Below are positions 1 through 10,065 of a stretch of DNA of 64,000 nt, one piece after another. Source of the stretch: Mayamaea pseudoterrestris (lineage: Eukaryota; Bacillariophyta; Bacillariophyceae; Sellaphorales; Sellaphoraceae); NCBI GenBank assembly GCA_027923505.1, contig BROI01000011.1, positions 806,001-870,000 on the forward strand. Reading direction: 5' to 3'. Every line of letters starts with the position of its first letter. The stretch's first letter is position 1. The position numbers and the translations under genes were made by a program. The notes beneath the pieces were generated by a model. It did not search any database, was not told where the DNA came from, and saw only the letters and a program-made list of their open reading frames with translations.

Positions 1-805
1 CCTCTCGAAAATCAACTGGAATAATTGACTCATCCATGCCATCGTCTTCGTCCCTAAAGAAACGAATGGTCGACATTGTGAGAACCACTTTCATGAGCCA
101 GGACGTCAGACGTTGGGTAGCATAGTCAAGCACATGTCCACCGGATACTCACCCGTCATCGTCTTTAACATTACCGCCATGACCACTGAAACTGATGAAT
201 ACGACATCATTTGGCTGTGAATACTTTACCATTGCCTCGAAGCCTTTCTCAATATTGCTGCGTGTCGGCATGGCGTGTTTGCCGTCATCCATCAGCACAA
301 GCATCTGGCTTTCTTGGAAACCCATGGCGTCGATCAAATACTGCCGAATATTAAGGCAGTCATGCTGGGGAGCCTTCAATTCGCCGGCTCCCTGCCCAAC
401 ATAGTTTATGCCAATTAAAAGAGCTCGCCGACGCCCGGAATTGGGAGGGACAATGTTCAGAGGCTTTTCCGGATGCAAAGGCCGACTGCTCGATACTTGC
501 GGCTCCTGTTTGTAGCCTTGCTTCTTCAGTTCCATTCTCATTTGCTTGAGGACCGCAATCCAGCTCAATTTGTTGACGCGATGTGCATTGTCATACAGCA
601 CCTGTAGCAAGGCACTCGTGCAGCAACCACCACTCTTTCCGTTCGCGTTGGGAAGCTCAAACTGGGACGTATTGTAAGCTTCCTGAGCTTCCTGCGAATC
701 GTCAGCCGCCGAAAGCATGTTGAACTCCGAAGGTATAGCTTTCTCAACGACGGCATGGTAGTCGGGACTGTCGTTCGCTGGGACCTTTGATGTGGACTTG
801 GCCAT
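1..805 (-). CDS. Metacaspase (caspase-like cysteine protease), 5' part only
   Basis: The gene runs off the left edge of the window. Exon 1 is 805-153 and exon 2 starts at 53; the intron 152-54 (99 nt) has a GTGAGT donor and a TTTCTTTAG acceptor, and splicing restores the frame. Residues 1-120 are a low-complexity pro-region with a CC pair at 61-62. The p20 caspase fold starts near residue 125 (RRRALLIGINYVGQ) and reaches the catalytic histidine in SGHGG (His209). Across the splice the protein reads DDDG-DEDDGMDE then IIPVDFRE, the usual metacaspase p20 continuation. The catalytic Cys and the p10 part lie outside the window. Metacaspases cleave after Arg/Lys and act in stress and cell-death pathways. 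The p20 follows the pro-region directly, so a type I-like order is likely, but the missing end prevents a firm subtype call. It is divergent from the CAP-H gene, 393 bp away. Confidence 0.9.
54..152 (-). other. Intron of the metacaspase gene
   Basis: A 99-nt GT...AG intron. Reading through it gives an immediate TGA; removing it joins GG to G of a Gly codon and continues the conserved metacaspase sequence after the SGHG motif. Confidence 0.85.
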
Positions 806-1198
806 CTTTCTTATTCAGTCATCGATGACGCATTCAATTCTTGCTACGATAAACCTGATGATGGAGTAAGCAGCAGCAAGTCTGTGTCTAAAATACAACT
901 TGAACAAACATCAATGCTCCGCTACGTATGCATAGTTCACTCGACGGAAGCTTCCTGCTTATGACTCGTTTGTGACCGATCGGTCGTGGATGACCTTCAC
1001 TACCGGTCAGACTCACTATCTAATTTTCTCGCAAAAAGATACCTTTGCACATAAACGGCCGCCTCGGATATCAGCAATTGCTTCACCATGGAGTGATCTG
1101 AAAGAACGGCTGATATAATACATCTTTGCCGAAAAGTAACTAAAGCAATATTAGCAGGAAGCACGAACCACGAAGCACGGCAAGCATTACGCATCATC
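806..1198. promoter_or_regulatory. Divergent intergenic region between the metacaspase and CAP-H genes
   Basis: 393 bp lie between the two start codons, so both promoters must be here. I see no convincing TATA box or other defined element. ORFs that cross it are shadows without recognisable domains. Confidence 0.45.
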
Positions 1199-3636
1199 AT
1201 GACGGAAGAAGAGACGCAACAGCGTCTCATTCTCAGTCCAGAAGATGCCATGGACGACTTTGACACAAGCAGCGAGGATGAAAACAAACCGCCTCGTCCA
1301 CCGGGACGCGCCAAAGCTCCTCGTCCAAGCATGGTCGCACGACAAAGTCTTGCGACAAAGCGACGCCGTCGAAGCAGCATGATTCGCAATCGATTGAGTC
1401 TTACGTCGGCGAATGGAACGACACCTTCCGAACAGCACCTTGGTGAGCTCTATCGCAAGGCTATACGTATGAACGCCGAGAACCGCATCAATGCTCAAAA
1501 CTCTTGGAACTTGCCACTCATTGAGCACATTGACAAATTTTTGGAGGAAGATGAGGAGGAGGGAGAGGAAGAAAACCATATCAGCGATATGGAGTCAAGC
1601 CAGACGCCGAAAGCAAGCAAGCGAGTCAACTTCACCAAAGCCTCCTGCACACTTGATGCGTCAGTTAAAATTTACTCATTTCGAGTCGATGATGTCCATC
1701 TCACGAGCTACAAGGTCCTTGCGAACTTGAACCGCAATCAGAAACCGAATGAAAAGGACGGTGACGATGGAATCTTCCCGACGAATCATGACGATGAAGG
1801 CGACGAGACAGCCACCAAAACACCGGCCCGGAAGACGGCACGCTCCGCTCAAACCTTGGAAACTAATCGAGGTAAATTTTCTGATGGCATTCTTTATGGG
1901 AGTGTGCGCGCGCTTACTCAATCTTCCTTCTTTCTACTGACGCAGCAAACATTAATCTTAATCGCTTGGATGCGGCTTTTGACATTGACCCTCTCTTCCA
2001 CAAGATGAGCAAGAACTTTGACGAAGGCGGCGCGAAAGGTCTCTTGCTAGCGAACTTGCACACAAAAAATTGTAGCATTGTTTTCGACTCCAGCGAAGAA
2101 GAGGGCGTCACGGCTTTCAGTCAGCCAGAACCGGAATCGGTTGATATCTCGAGTTTGCAGAACAAATTAGAAAGCACGCTTGAAGATCAGCCTCTGGTTT
2201 CAATGCCGCTGGTACCTCAGCTCGCTAGCCTGAGAGCCGAGTTTGAAATTCTACTAAGCCAAGGCTTTGTGGTGGCTGACAGTAGTCTTAAGAGCAAACG
2301 TTTCCAGCCATCTGCTGATGAAGAGGAGCTCGCCGACAAATCGATCCATCAAGAGGCCCTTGAACGCAGCACTCGCACACCAGCCAAATCGGTCATGCGA
2401 GATGTTGACGACAGTGGCGACTTCAGCGAAATTCGTGGCAGTGGCATACGAGCCTTTCAAATTACTCCACAGGGCGAGTTCGCAGCCGATGAGTATGGCG
2501 CTGATGACTTTGGAGGCGGAGGTGACGATTATGATGACGATCACTTTGTCAACTTTATTGCTCAAGAGCAGCGTTATTCTGGCATCTCATTTTCGGCCGG
2601 CAGCCGTATCGATGATGGTTCAGATGGCAATCCCTTTGGTGACGATGACAAGGAGCCTTCTCCGACTACCGTTCTCCTGGACGCGCTTTCTAATAACAAC
2701 AACAATTTGCTTTCTCAAAGCAATTATTCCTATTTGAACGAGAAAGCACTCTCTCGCGTTGAAAATCTTTGGGCTGGAGCGACGCATTGGAAGCCAGCTC
2801 GCAAGAATGGACGCCAAACTGCCACAGCACAAGTCGCTGCGAAGAAGAAGAAAGGGCCTCGCAAAAAGGCGTCCAAAGAACGCACGTTTGTTTGCTTTGC
2901 TATGGCTCCAGATTTATCGGGGATTCTCCAAAAGCCTCCTCAGAAGAAGCGTGGAGCAAATCCGCTTTTGATGTCGGCGGCCATGATCAAGAAGCATGCC
3001 GCCAACTTAAACCTGCTGCCGCTGGATGCTGGCATCGGCATCGCGGAACTTACCAAGCTATTTCTTCGCCCGGATGCTGTCGTCTCATCATCATCGAATG
3101 CCCATTCTGCTGATGGGATTTTGACTGGTGGCCCATCCAAGTCTGTCGCCTTTGACATGACTGCCCACGACCCGTGGGGCGACGGTGGCGATGACGATGA
3201 TGGAACTGGCTTTGCCATGAATAATGACGACTCTATCGACGAGAACCAAGATTTTTGCATCCGCGAGCTGGATGATGTCCGACGCGTTGAAAAGGTGCGA
3301 GTCGGCTACGCGACAGTGGCCAAGAAGGTGGACGTCAAAAAGTTGAAGCGAGATTTGTGGAAGGAGCTGGAGGATCGTTTCTCCAGCAACGAGATAACGG
3401 ATGACGAAGATATGGTTGATGACGAGCGGGTCGAGGAAACGCTTGGTGTTGGTGTTTCCTTCCAGCACGCTGTCCAGGAATTGGAGCAGCGCAAGACTCA
3501 GCCTGACGCCACCCTATCCTTTTACTTTATCTCAATTTTGCACCTTGCGAACGAAAAGGGTCTCCGATTGGAGTCCAAGGGTCTTTGTGACTTTGAGATT
3601 TATCAAGACAAGAATTTCGTCGGCGGAAGCATTTAG
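1199..3636 (+). CDS. NCAPH: Condensin complex subunit 2 (CAP-H / barren, gamma-kleisin)
   Basis: Two exons, 1199-1871 and 1946-3636, encode 787 aa. The intron 1872-1945 (74 nt) has a GTAAAT donor and CGCAG acceptor, and splicing gives TLETNRANINLNRLDAAFD then IDPLFHKMSKNFDEGGAKGL, a hallmark CAP-H block. The N-terminal kleisin segment (about 75-180: YRKAIRMNAENRINAQNSW, then KASCTLDASVKIYSFRVDDV) contacts the SMC2 neck. The C-terminal winged-helix segment (VDVKKLKRDLW, later GVSFQHAVQEL and LHLANEKGLRL) contacts the SMC4 head. Acidic disordered linkers and a Lys-rich stretch (AAKKKKGPRKKASKERT) separate them, as in the family. CAP-H closes the condensin I ring and is needed for mitotic chromosome compaction. 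Length is in the family range. The downstream Sec5 gene is on the same strand about 300 bp away but is functionally unrelated. Confidence 0.95.
1872..1945 (+). other. Intron of the CAP-H gene
   Basis: A 74-nt GT...AG intron. The split codon G|CA gives Ala and keeps the conserved TLETN...DIDPLFHKM block in frame. Without splicing the first ORF ends at 2008 in non-family sequence. Confidence 0.85.
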
Positions 3637-3933
3637 CTGCTAAAAGAAGTCGTTCGTTCAAGGGTAGAAGTAATCAATAAATATATGGTCTTAGCAAGCA
3701 GTCTATATGTAAAGGTTCGCCACACAAACTTTATATTTTCTCTCGCAATAGTGCAATAGCTTGCTTGCAACGCATCATTAGCTAGAAAGCAGACAGAAAG
3801 GACTTTCTTAGCTCCTTGGCGTCTGCCTCAAAACGCACCAGCCGTCACATTCGATGATACTGGACCCTCTGGTCTCTAAATTTTGCACTCAAAGAATCCA
3901 CCCACTTGCATTAGCAATAGTAGAAGCATCATC
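3637..3933. other. Intergenic region between the CAP-H and Sec5 genes
   Basis: About 300 bp between two same-strand genes. AATAAATATATGG at about 3676 could serve as a poly(A) signal for CAP-H. The promoter of the Sec5 gene must lie here too; no clear core element is visible. Confidence 0.35.
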
Positions 3934-6900
3934 ATGCAAGCCGGCGACGACAAGGGAGCGGATCGTTCGTCGATTGAAATCAAGACGCTTCTCCGCAAGC
4001 TTCATCCGGCGCACGGCAACCACAAGGATCGAATCCGTCGGCTCAAAAAGTTTCGCAACTATGTGACTGGCGACAGCAAGCGGACGCCCGACTTTTATGA
4101 TGACGATATTCCACTCTTGTTCATGGGAGCCTTGGCGCCAGCCATGTATCTGGAGGAAGTGCAGGCGGATATATTGTCTGGTTTGTACGGATTGGTTCCA
4201 GCTTGTGGAACTCGGAGTGGTGAAAAGCAGGATGGAAGTGGATTAAAGCGAAGTGCGAAGAACGCGCTGCAACTACTCAAGTGGCTAGTGCTGGATTGGC
4301 GCGAAGCAGGCTCAACGTCGAGGGAGGAAGACAACTTATTTTGCACAGCCTTTTTGTGTCTCGAAGCAAACTCGTATCATCACTTGCACTTGGATGCCCA
4401 CTTGGTTGGAGGCAAGGGCGATGATCGCAGTGGTGCCAAGGAAGAGGCTTGCGAAATTATTGTTTTGATTTTAACTAGACACATGTCGCCGGATAATGAA
4501 AGCCTTCAACCATTGCTGATTGAGGAACTCTTGTCGACGCCAAAGGCGCAGCAGGAGTTTGAGTTGTGGCTTGCGAAGAATACGTCTCCGACCGTTCAAG
4601 ACGTTATTAACAAGAATGCTGCTGCTCGTCAGCAGGAGCTTGCGTTGCAGCAACGTCAGGATGCATTGGCAAACAAGGCTCTGGGAATGGCCGGAACGGA
4701 CGATTATCTGGATGAGAGTGACAATGACGATGACTCGGAGCATGGCAAGGATGAAGCGGACGATTCAGACTCGGAAGACATTGACGATGCCGACGATGTC
4801 ATGGCAACCATGCGCAAGAGAAAGAAGGCGATGCGAAAAGAACTCAAGGAGGCGGAAGGGCGAGGCGAATTGACCAAAAGTCATGGAGTTGTCACTCGTT
4901 GGGTAGATTCTCAATTGGCGCGCGAGCGACGGGCCCGTGAAGCGTCAGCGGCTCGTGCGGGGCAACACGAAACCATTCGTGATTCACAAGAAGCAGTGCA
5001 GGAATTTTTGGAGCGCGAAGAGGAAAAGTCAAAGGTTTTGTCCAAGGATCCACTGGGCATTGTTAACGAAGAAGGGTTTGACCTGCGCAACGTGGAGAAG
5101 AGTCAAGCCGAGCAGATGGAGCAGGCCCTTCATGAGCTACAAGAGGAAGTCCAGCGAGCAGAAGCGACGAACAATGAGAAAACAATAAGACGTGCTATGG
5201 CCAAGAAGGAGTCACTCGAGGCATTTGTGGACCGTCTTGGTGGCATCGACGCTTTAGAAAATGAGATTAGTCTCGCCCATTCGATTCTTCCGACGAATCC
5301 AAAATTTGATCCAGTCCTCTTGCTGACTTTGGTACATCGATCGACTCTTTACAATTCTCTTACTGGATGCATGGATCGGCTAACTAGTAAGTATAATGCT
5401 CAGACTTATTGCATTTACACAATGCTATTCTTGGACTGACGATTTGATTTGATCATTTCACAAACAGGCAAGACTGAAAATCAAGTAGAGCAGCTCCAGA
5501 ATTTAGTTCGGGACAACTTTCCACTGTTCGTACGTTGCGCTGAGGGCTTTGAAGAGTTTCGAGCGAGCACGGAGGATGAGGTTGGTCTTGGTTACAACGA
5601 ACGCATTGACAAGCTTGAGGCGATAGCGGAATCTTGTGCTTTTCAGGCAAAAAAGTCTTTCAAGCCTCTCTTGGATAACGCCAGCGAGGTTCGCAAGGTG
5701 CAGAGTGCAGTAAATGTCTTGCAGCGGGTGGCTCCGATCTTGCAAGTGCCTGCACTGATGAGACAGCACATCGAGAACCGTCGATACTCGCAGGCGCTCA
5801 AGACGTACCGTCGAGTCCTTGTTGTTGATAAATCGGTTGAAATCGAGCTTTTGAAGCACGTAAAATCTCAGGCCGAAGAATGCGTCCACGAAGCTCGGTA
5901 TGCGCTGGAAAGCCGACTCGCACAAGACAAAGCGTCGGTTGAAGAGCTTTTGGAGGGCATTCGAGACACTGACGAATTGATATCGCTCACAGAGACGCCC
6001 ATTGGACTTAGCAAAGGCCGCGAAACTAGGATTCAACAGTCGTCGAATGATTTGAGTCAGCAAACACCGGAAGCTCGAGGCTTTTACGAAATTGATGGAG
6101 GTATGTTCTTATCGTTTGACTGCAGGTATCTTTGAAAATGATTTCACCTTGTCGTTTAATTTCAAAATTCAGTCACAATTAATGTTCGTGAGCATCCGCC
6201 GGCTCTGGCGTGTCTTCTTTTGCAAGCTGCGCATTTCTCGTCCGGTGTGAGGAGAATAATTGACGACGCTGATCTTATTATGCAGCGGATTTTTGCCGGG
6301 GAGTCGCTTTCGAATGTGCAGACGGATATTTCCTCGAGTCAGCATGACGGTGATACCGACCAGAAGGCAGCTCGCGGCTCCGGTAATCAATGGAAATATG
6401 ATGTGCTTGACGCTCGAGTTATTTCTACCGTCAAGTCTGTAGCGTATATCCGCTTATGGTTACAGCGACTTATTCGCGTTGGGCGAGCTGCTAGAGAAGA
6501 CGAGAAGCGACGTGCAGCTCGGATTGGCCGCACAAGGCAGGATACTCGTAATTCTGTTTATGATGACAATCAACTGACGGCATTTGAGGTGTTTATCAGC
6601 AACATTGCTCCGTCTCTTACGCGTTTGGTTGAGCATACTGCCTTTTGTGCATTGGGATCGAACAGCAGGTCAGGAAAAGATGTCACGATGACTTTCGGTC
6701 AAAATGTGCCTGACAAGCTGCGTACGCTTCTTCGGTCGCCTCTACCACCGTCGCAGAGCACAAAGGTTGGAAAGGAGCTTGCTGCGATGGTTGAAATTCT
6801 GTCGGACTCGTCTGCTGACGCAAGTGCTCTTCGCGGTGACAGAGATGTGAACGCTTTTCAGTTGTCGCCGCTTGACGAATGCAAGTCGCTTGGCGATTCC

Positions 6901-7824
6901 GCCGTTGTTACAATTGAAAAACGTCGTTGTATTTACGCGTTTGATGTCTGCTCCCGTGCTTGTTCCAACAGAGCCTCCGGTAGCGGACGCTTTGATGCAG
7001 ATGCGCTTGTAAATTGTCTACAAAATTTGGCCGAGCAACTCTCTCGCCCAGAGCAATGTTCTAACGAAGTCGAGAAAGGTTGTGAACTCGTCATTCGTCG
7101 CTGTTGCGAGGGTCTTGCGACGTATGTCAGAGACCGTGGCGATGCAGCGAGGCTTAATGCTGTCGCGGAATGTGCTGATGTCATGGCAGATCGCGTAGCA
7201 GATATCGTTCGTGAAGCGTCAGTACTTACGGACAATGGCTTAATTATTCAGGAAGCCATTTCTGAGGATATCATGGCGCTAGAGAGTGCCATGTTTGACG
7301 AATTTCTCGAAAATATAAGGTCGGGAGTTGCCAGTAGCGTACGCGTCGGCTGGTTGGACACGGACACAGATGCGTCAGCTGCCGACGGAGACTATATGGC
7401 GCAAACCTCCTTTCCAGGGTACTTGTCTGCATCGCTCATGGCCATTGTACGCTGCAGGGCTCAAGTGGAGCAGGCGCTAGGCGATAAGATTCGAGTGTCT
7501 GAGAGCGTTCCTTACCAGCATTTAGCCATGGCTACGGTGTCCGATGGCGTCGTCGAAGGGATTTGTAATGAGATCATTAGCCGCAAAGCTTCTCTGAAAG
7601 TACGCCAAGCGGATCGACTCGCTAACGAGCTCGAATTTCTCAAGAGTGTTCTCAAAAGGTTTCTGGGCGAAAATGCGCGCTCACTGCTAGACTCAACGCG
7701 GCAGTTGGTCGCTGCAAAGGCCGGCAGAGGACGGGACTACCAAGGCGACGGACCTGATGGGCTTGCTGCTTTGGAGGAGCTTGAACGACTTGGAAGAGTC
7801 TACGTACTGTGTCTTGGCGAATGA
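3934..7824 (+). CDS. SEC5: Exocyst complex component 2 (Sec5) with a long N-terminal extension
   Basis: Three exons, 3934-5386, 5468-6100 and 6173-7824, encode 1,245 aa. Both introns (81 and 72 nt) are GTA...CAG, and both joins complete a codon. The Sec5 core begins near residue 370 with KDPLGIVNEEGFD, followed by NPKFDPVLLLTLVHRSTLYN and, across intron 1, NLVRDNFPLFVRCAEGFEEF, the pattern of the Sec5 N-terminal helical segment. The helical-rod region follows to the C-terminus. Sec5 is a subunit of the octameric exocyst that tethers secretory vesicles to the plasma membrane and binds Rho/Ral-type GTPases in other lineages. Odd point: residues 1-370 are extra; they comprise a helical, possibly ARM/HEAT-like segment (40-240) and an acidic stretch (DESDNDDDSEHGKDEADDSD). 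No IPT/TIG domain of the animal type is evident. An in-frame ATG at 3883 would add 17 residues that look like UTR. Convergent with the next gene, 62 bp apart. Confidence 0.85.
5387..5467 (+). other. Sec5 intron 1
   Basis: 81-nt GTAAGT...ACAG intron. A|GC forms Ser and joins MDRLT to SKTENQVEQL within the conserved Sec5 segment. Confidence 0.85.
6101..6172 (+). other. Sec5 intron 2
   Basis: 72-nt GTATGT...TTCAG intron. G|TC forms Val and joins ARGFYEIDG to TINVREHPPALACL. An internal GCAG at about 6122 is an alternative acceptor, but using it does not give the long downstream frame. Confidence 0.8.
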
Positions 7825-7886
7825 TCATGTGTAATAAGGCAGTCATAAATCTTAACATTAGTGGGTATAAATTGAAACGGTTCAAG

Positions 7887-9779
7887 TTACCATAACCAGT
7901 CATTCGTTGTTATCCCGCGCGATGGTACAGAAGCAACATCCGACTCAGAAAAGGCGGAACTGATACCACTAAGCAGCAACGCCGAGAGAGTCTCATTTTC
8001 CATCGCATGATAGTCCACATCTATAAAGCTTTTTGGTTTGTTATAAATTCCAGCGCCTGAGCTGCCGCTAGCCGTGTCATCCGTTCCAGCTGTCGAAGAT
8101 GCGAGGATGTCGCTACTTGAGTCCGACATAGTAATAGCGTCCGAGCCGGACGCTTGACCCAAACTGTATTCTCGTCCGTCATCGTCATGTGCTTCGAACT
8201 CATCGTCAGTTGGAACTGCGTTTAAGCGATTCCCGCAGGCACACCGATCACCTGAGCAAAAGTCGATACTTTGTTGAAAGTCTTGAATGTCATGATGGAA
8301 CATGCTAGCTTCCTGCCTATGCGACTGCCTTTTGCGGCTGTTTGTCTCAAGTGGTCGTACGGCGCTTCCAACGGGAGCAGCCGTAATCGGTCCAGCCGAA
8401 GTCATGCGCGTGAAATTTTGACTTTGTACGAAGGATGACTTTGTGCCCATATGTTTGTAAGGAGACGGAGGAGGATCCCTTTCTTGTTCCGTCATATCGC
8501 ATGAGTTCATGGATGGCGGGCCACATATCTGCGCCTCAGCGGCCATCCTCCTCCCATCTATTTCAGGATCAAGTTCCTCCGAAAAGTCGTTGTAGTCATC
8601 TGCCAAGCCTTCGCGCGGCATGATGACATTACTTTTGTCGGTGGATCCTGGATGCCCGCCAGTGTAATAGTAGGTGCCTTCCTTGACCTTATCCATTTGT
8701 GCATGCTCCTGGTGTACCGGCGAAACTACAGTTTTTCGTCCCCGAAATCCATTTCGTACTGTCCGAAACAAACCTTTGCGTCGCTTTGACTGTTGTTGGC
8801 CAACAGTAGGCATGACACATCCGGATTGTTTTTGAGATGTCACCATCAATGCCGGCTTTTTAGCAGGTGTAGCTAGCATCATGTTCCTTTCGTCCTCGGC
8901 AAGTGAAAATGAATCCGCCAGTGACATGGCTCGCATGGTCCGCAAGACACTGAGAACGTCCGACACGGAATGTTTCCTCTCAATTTGGAGTGCCGATGGC
9001 ATGGACAAAATTTCCACTCGAGGTGCAGAAGAAAGAGTTTGCTCTTCAATGTCCCAGCTCATTTCGTTCTCGTAGAAACTACTATCAGCCAACTCCTCCC
9101 TCCAGGAGACTGACTTTCCCAAGCCACTCTTGCTTTTTTGGACGTCAAGCTCCTGCAGCGTGTCTTCGTTCCAGGACACACTCTTGGCCAGTGCATCCAA
9201 ATTGCGGTACTTTTTCAATGCGCTATTGACATGAGGAACGGCAGTGGGCCGTTGCCTTGATGATTCCATTGCGTGCGTGCGAGCGCAAAACGCATCATCC
9301 CTCTTCTCCCTTGGAGTTGTCGCGGCGTCGTTTGCCGTTCGCTTGTTAGTTTTTGATGAACCTTTTGCAATCCGACCCTCGCCTTGTTCCTTAATAAGGA
9401 CAACTTCCATTTCTTCAGGACTTCCTTCATTGTTGATGTCATGAATGACATTCTTGGCAAATGCAGAATCCTTGCTTTCTGTCATTAGCAAGCGACAAAC
9501 GTTTCCCTTTCGTCCGTCGCGAGCATCCTCATCGTCGTTTGTACGAGTCGTCTTGACGTACTCCGTCACGGTTTCCAATTTCAAGTCATTGATAAGTCGC
9601 TTGGGCTGAGTATTTTCGTAGTAGGACGCCAATGCATTGGACAAGGATTTCTTCATCCGCATCTTCGATGACCTTGGGCCTTGGGCTGCGGTTGGAAAGA
9701 ATCGGCTGTTGCGGGTGCAAATGGAGTATCCAATCCTTGAACTGCAAGACGGAAATTCACTTCCGTTTTTCTTCATCAT
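7887..9779 (-). CDS. Hypothetical disordered protein with two KSVSW (RVxF-like) motifs
   Basis: A single uninterrupted frame of 630 aa with no family I recognise. It is hydrophilic and Ser/Asp/Glu-rich almost throughout, with no membrane segment or signal peptide. Two near-identical pentapeptides KSVSW sit at residues 199-203 and 222-226, each followed by acidic residues (KSVSWNED, KSVSWREE). That spacing fits the K/R-x-V-x-F/W docking motif for protein phosphatase 1, so a PP1-regulatory or scaffold role is a reasonable guess and no more. A basic stretch (SKRRKGLFRTVRNGFRGRKT) lies around residues 340-360, and a late cluster DRCACGNR contains paired Cys. The start may be the first Met (9779) or the Met at residue 40 (9662). 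Divergent from the gene at 10,066 and tail-to-tail with Sec5. Confidence 0.65.
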   Translation of the reverse strand: MMKKNGSEFPSCSSRIGYSICTRNSRFFPTAAQGPRSSKMRMKKSLSNALASYYENTQPKRLINDLKLETVTEYVKTTRTNDDEDARDGRKGNVCRLLMTESKDSAFAKNVIHDINNEGSPEEMEVVLIKEQGEGRIAKGSSKTNKRTANDAATTPREKRDDAFCARTHAMESSRQRPTAVPHVNSALKKYRNLDALAKSVSWNEDTLQELDVQKSKSGLGKSVSWREELADSSFYENEMSWDIEEQTLSSAPRVEILSMPSALQIERKHSVSDVLSVLRTMRAMSLADSFSLAEDERNMMLATPAKKPALMVTSQKQSGCVMPTVGQQQSKRRKGLFRTVRNGFRGRKTVVSPVHQEHAQMDKVKEGTYYYTGGHPGSTDKSNVIMPREGLADDYNDFSEELDPEIDGRRMAAEAQICGPPSMNSCDMTEQERDPPPSPYKHMGTKSSFVQSQNFTRMTSAGPITAAPVGSAVRPLETNSRKRQSHRQEASMFHHDIQDFQQSIDFCSGDRCACGNRLNAVPTDDEFEAHDDDGREYSLGQASGSDAITMSDSSSDILASSTAGTDDTASGSSGAGIYNKPKSFIDVDYHAMENETLSALLLSGISSAFSESDVASVPSRGITTNDWLW

Positions 9780-10065
9780 CCTACATCATTTTCCAACTGG
9801 CGCTGTCTGCTATAGTAGTCGTCAGTTCAATCACTGGCGAGTGGGTAGTTACAGAAGTAACGCCTTGGTCGAACGCTTGGATGCCTATGAAACCTTGTGG
9901 CGCGCTGGCGCGGTTGATTCAAATTGAAAGCATTTCGGCGGTTGTGCTTCGATCAAGCCATGTCGCATCGACGTCAGTGACGACGTCGCGACTGGAATCC
10001 AACGATGACGGCAAGCCTCTCTCTGCTTCAGCGGAGCTTGATCATCGTGCACATCGTCTAGCATC
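9780..10065. promoter_or_regulatory. Divergent intergenic region
   Basis: 286 bp between two divergently oriented start codons must hold both promoters. No motif is clear enough to name. Confidence 0.35.
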
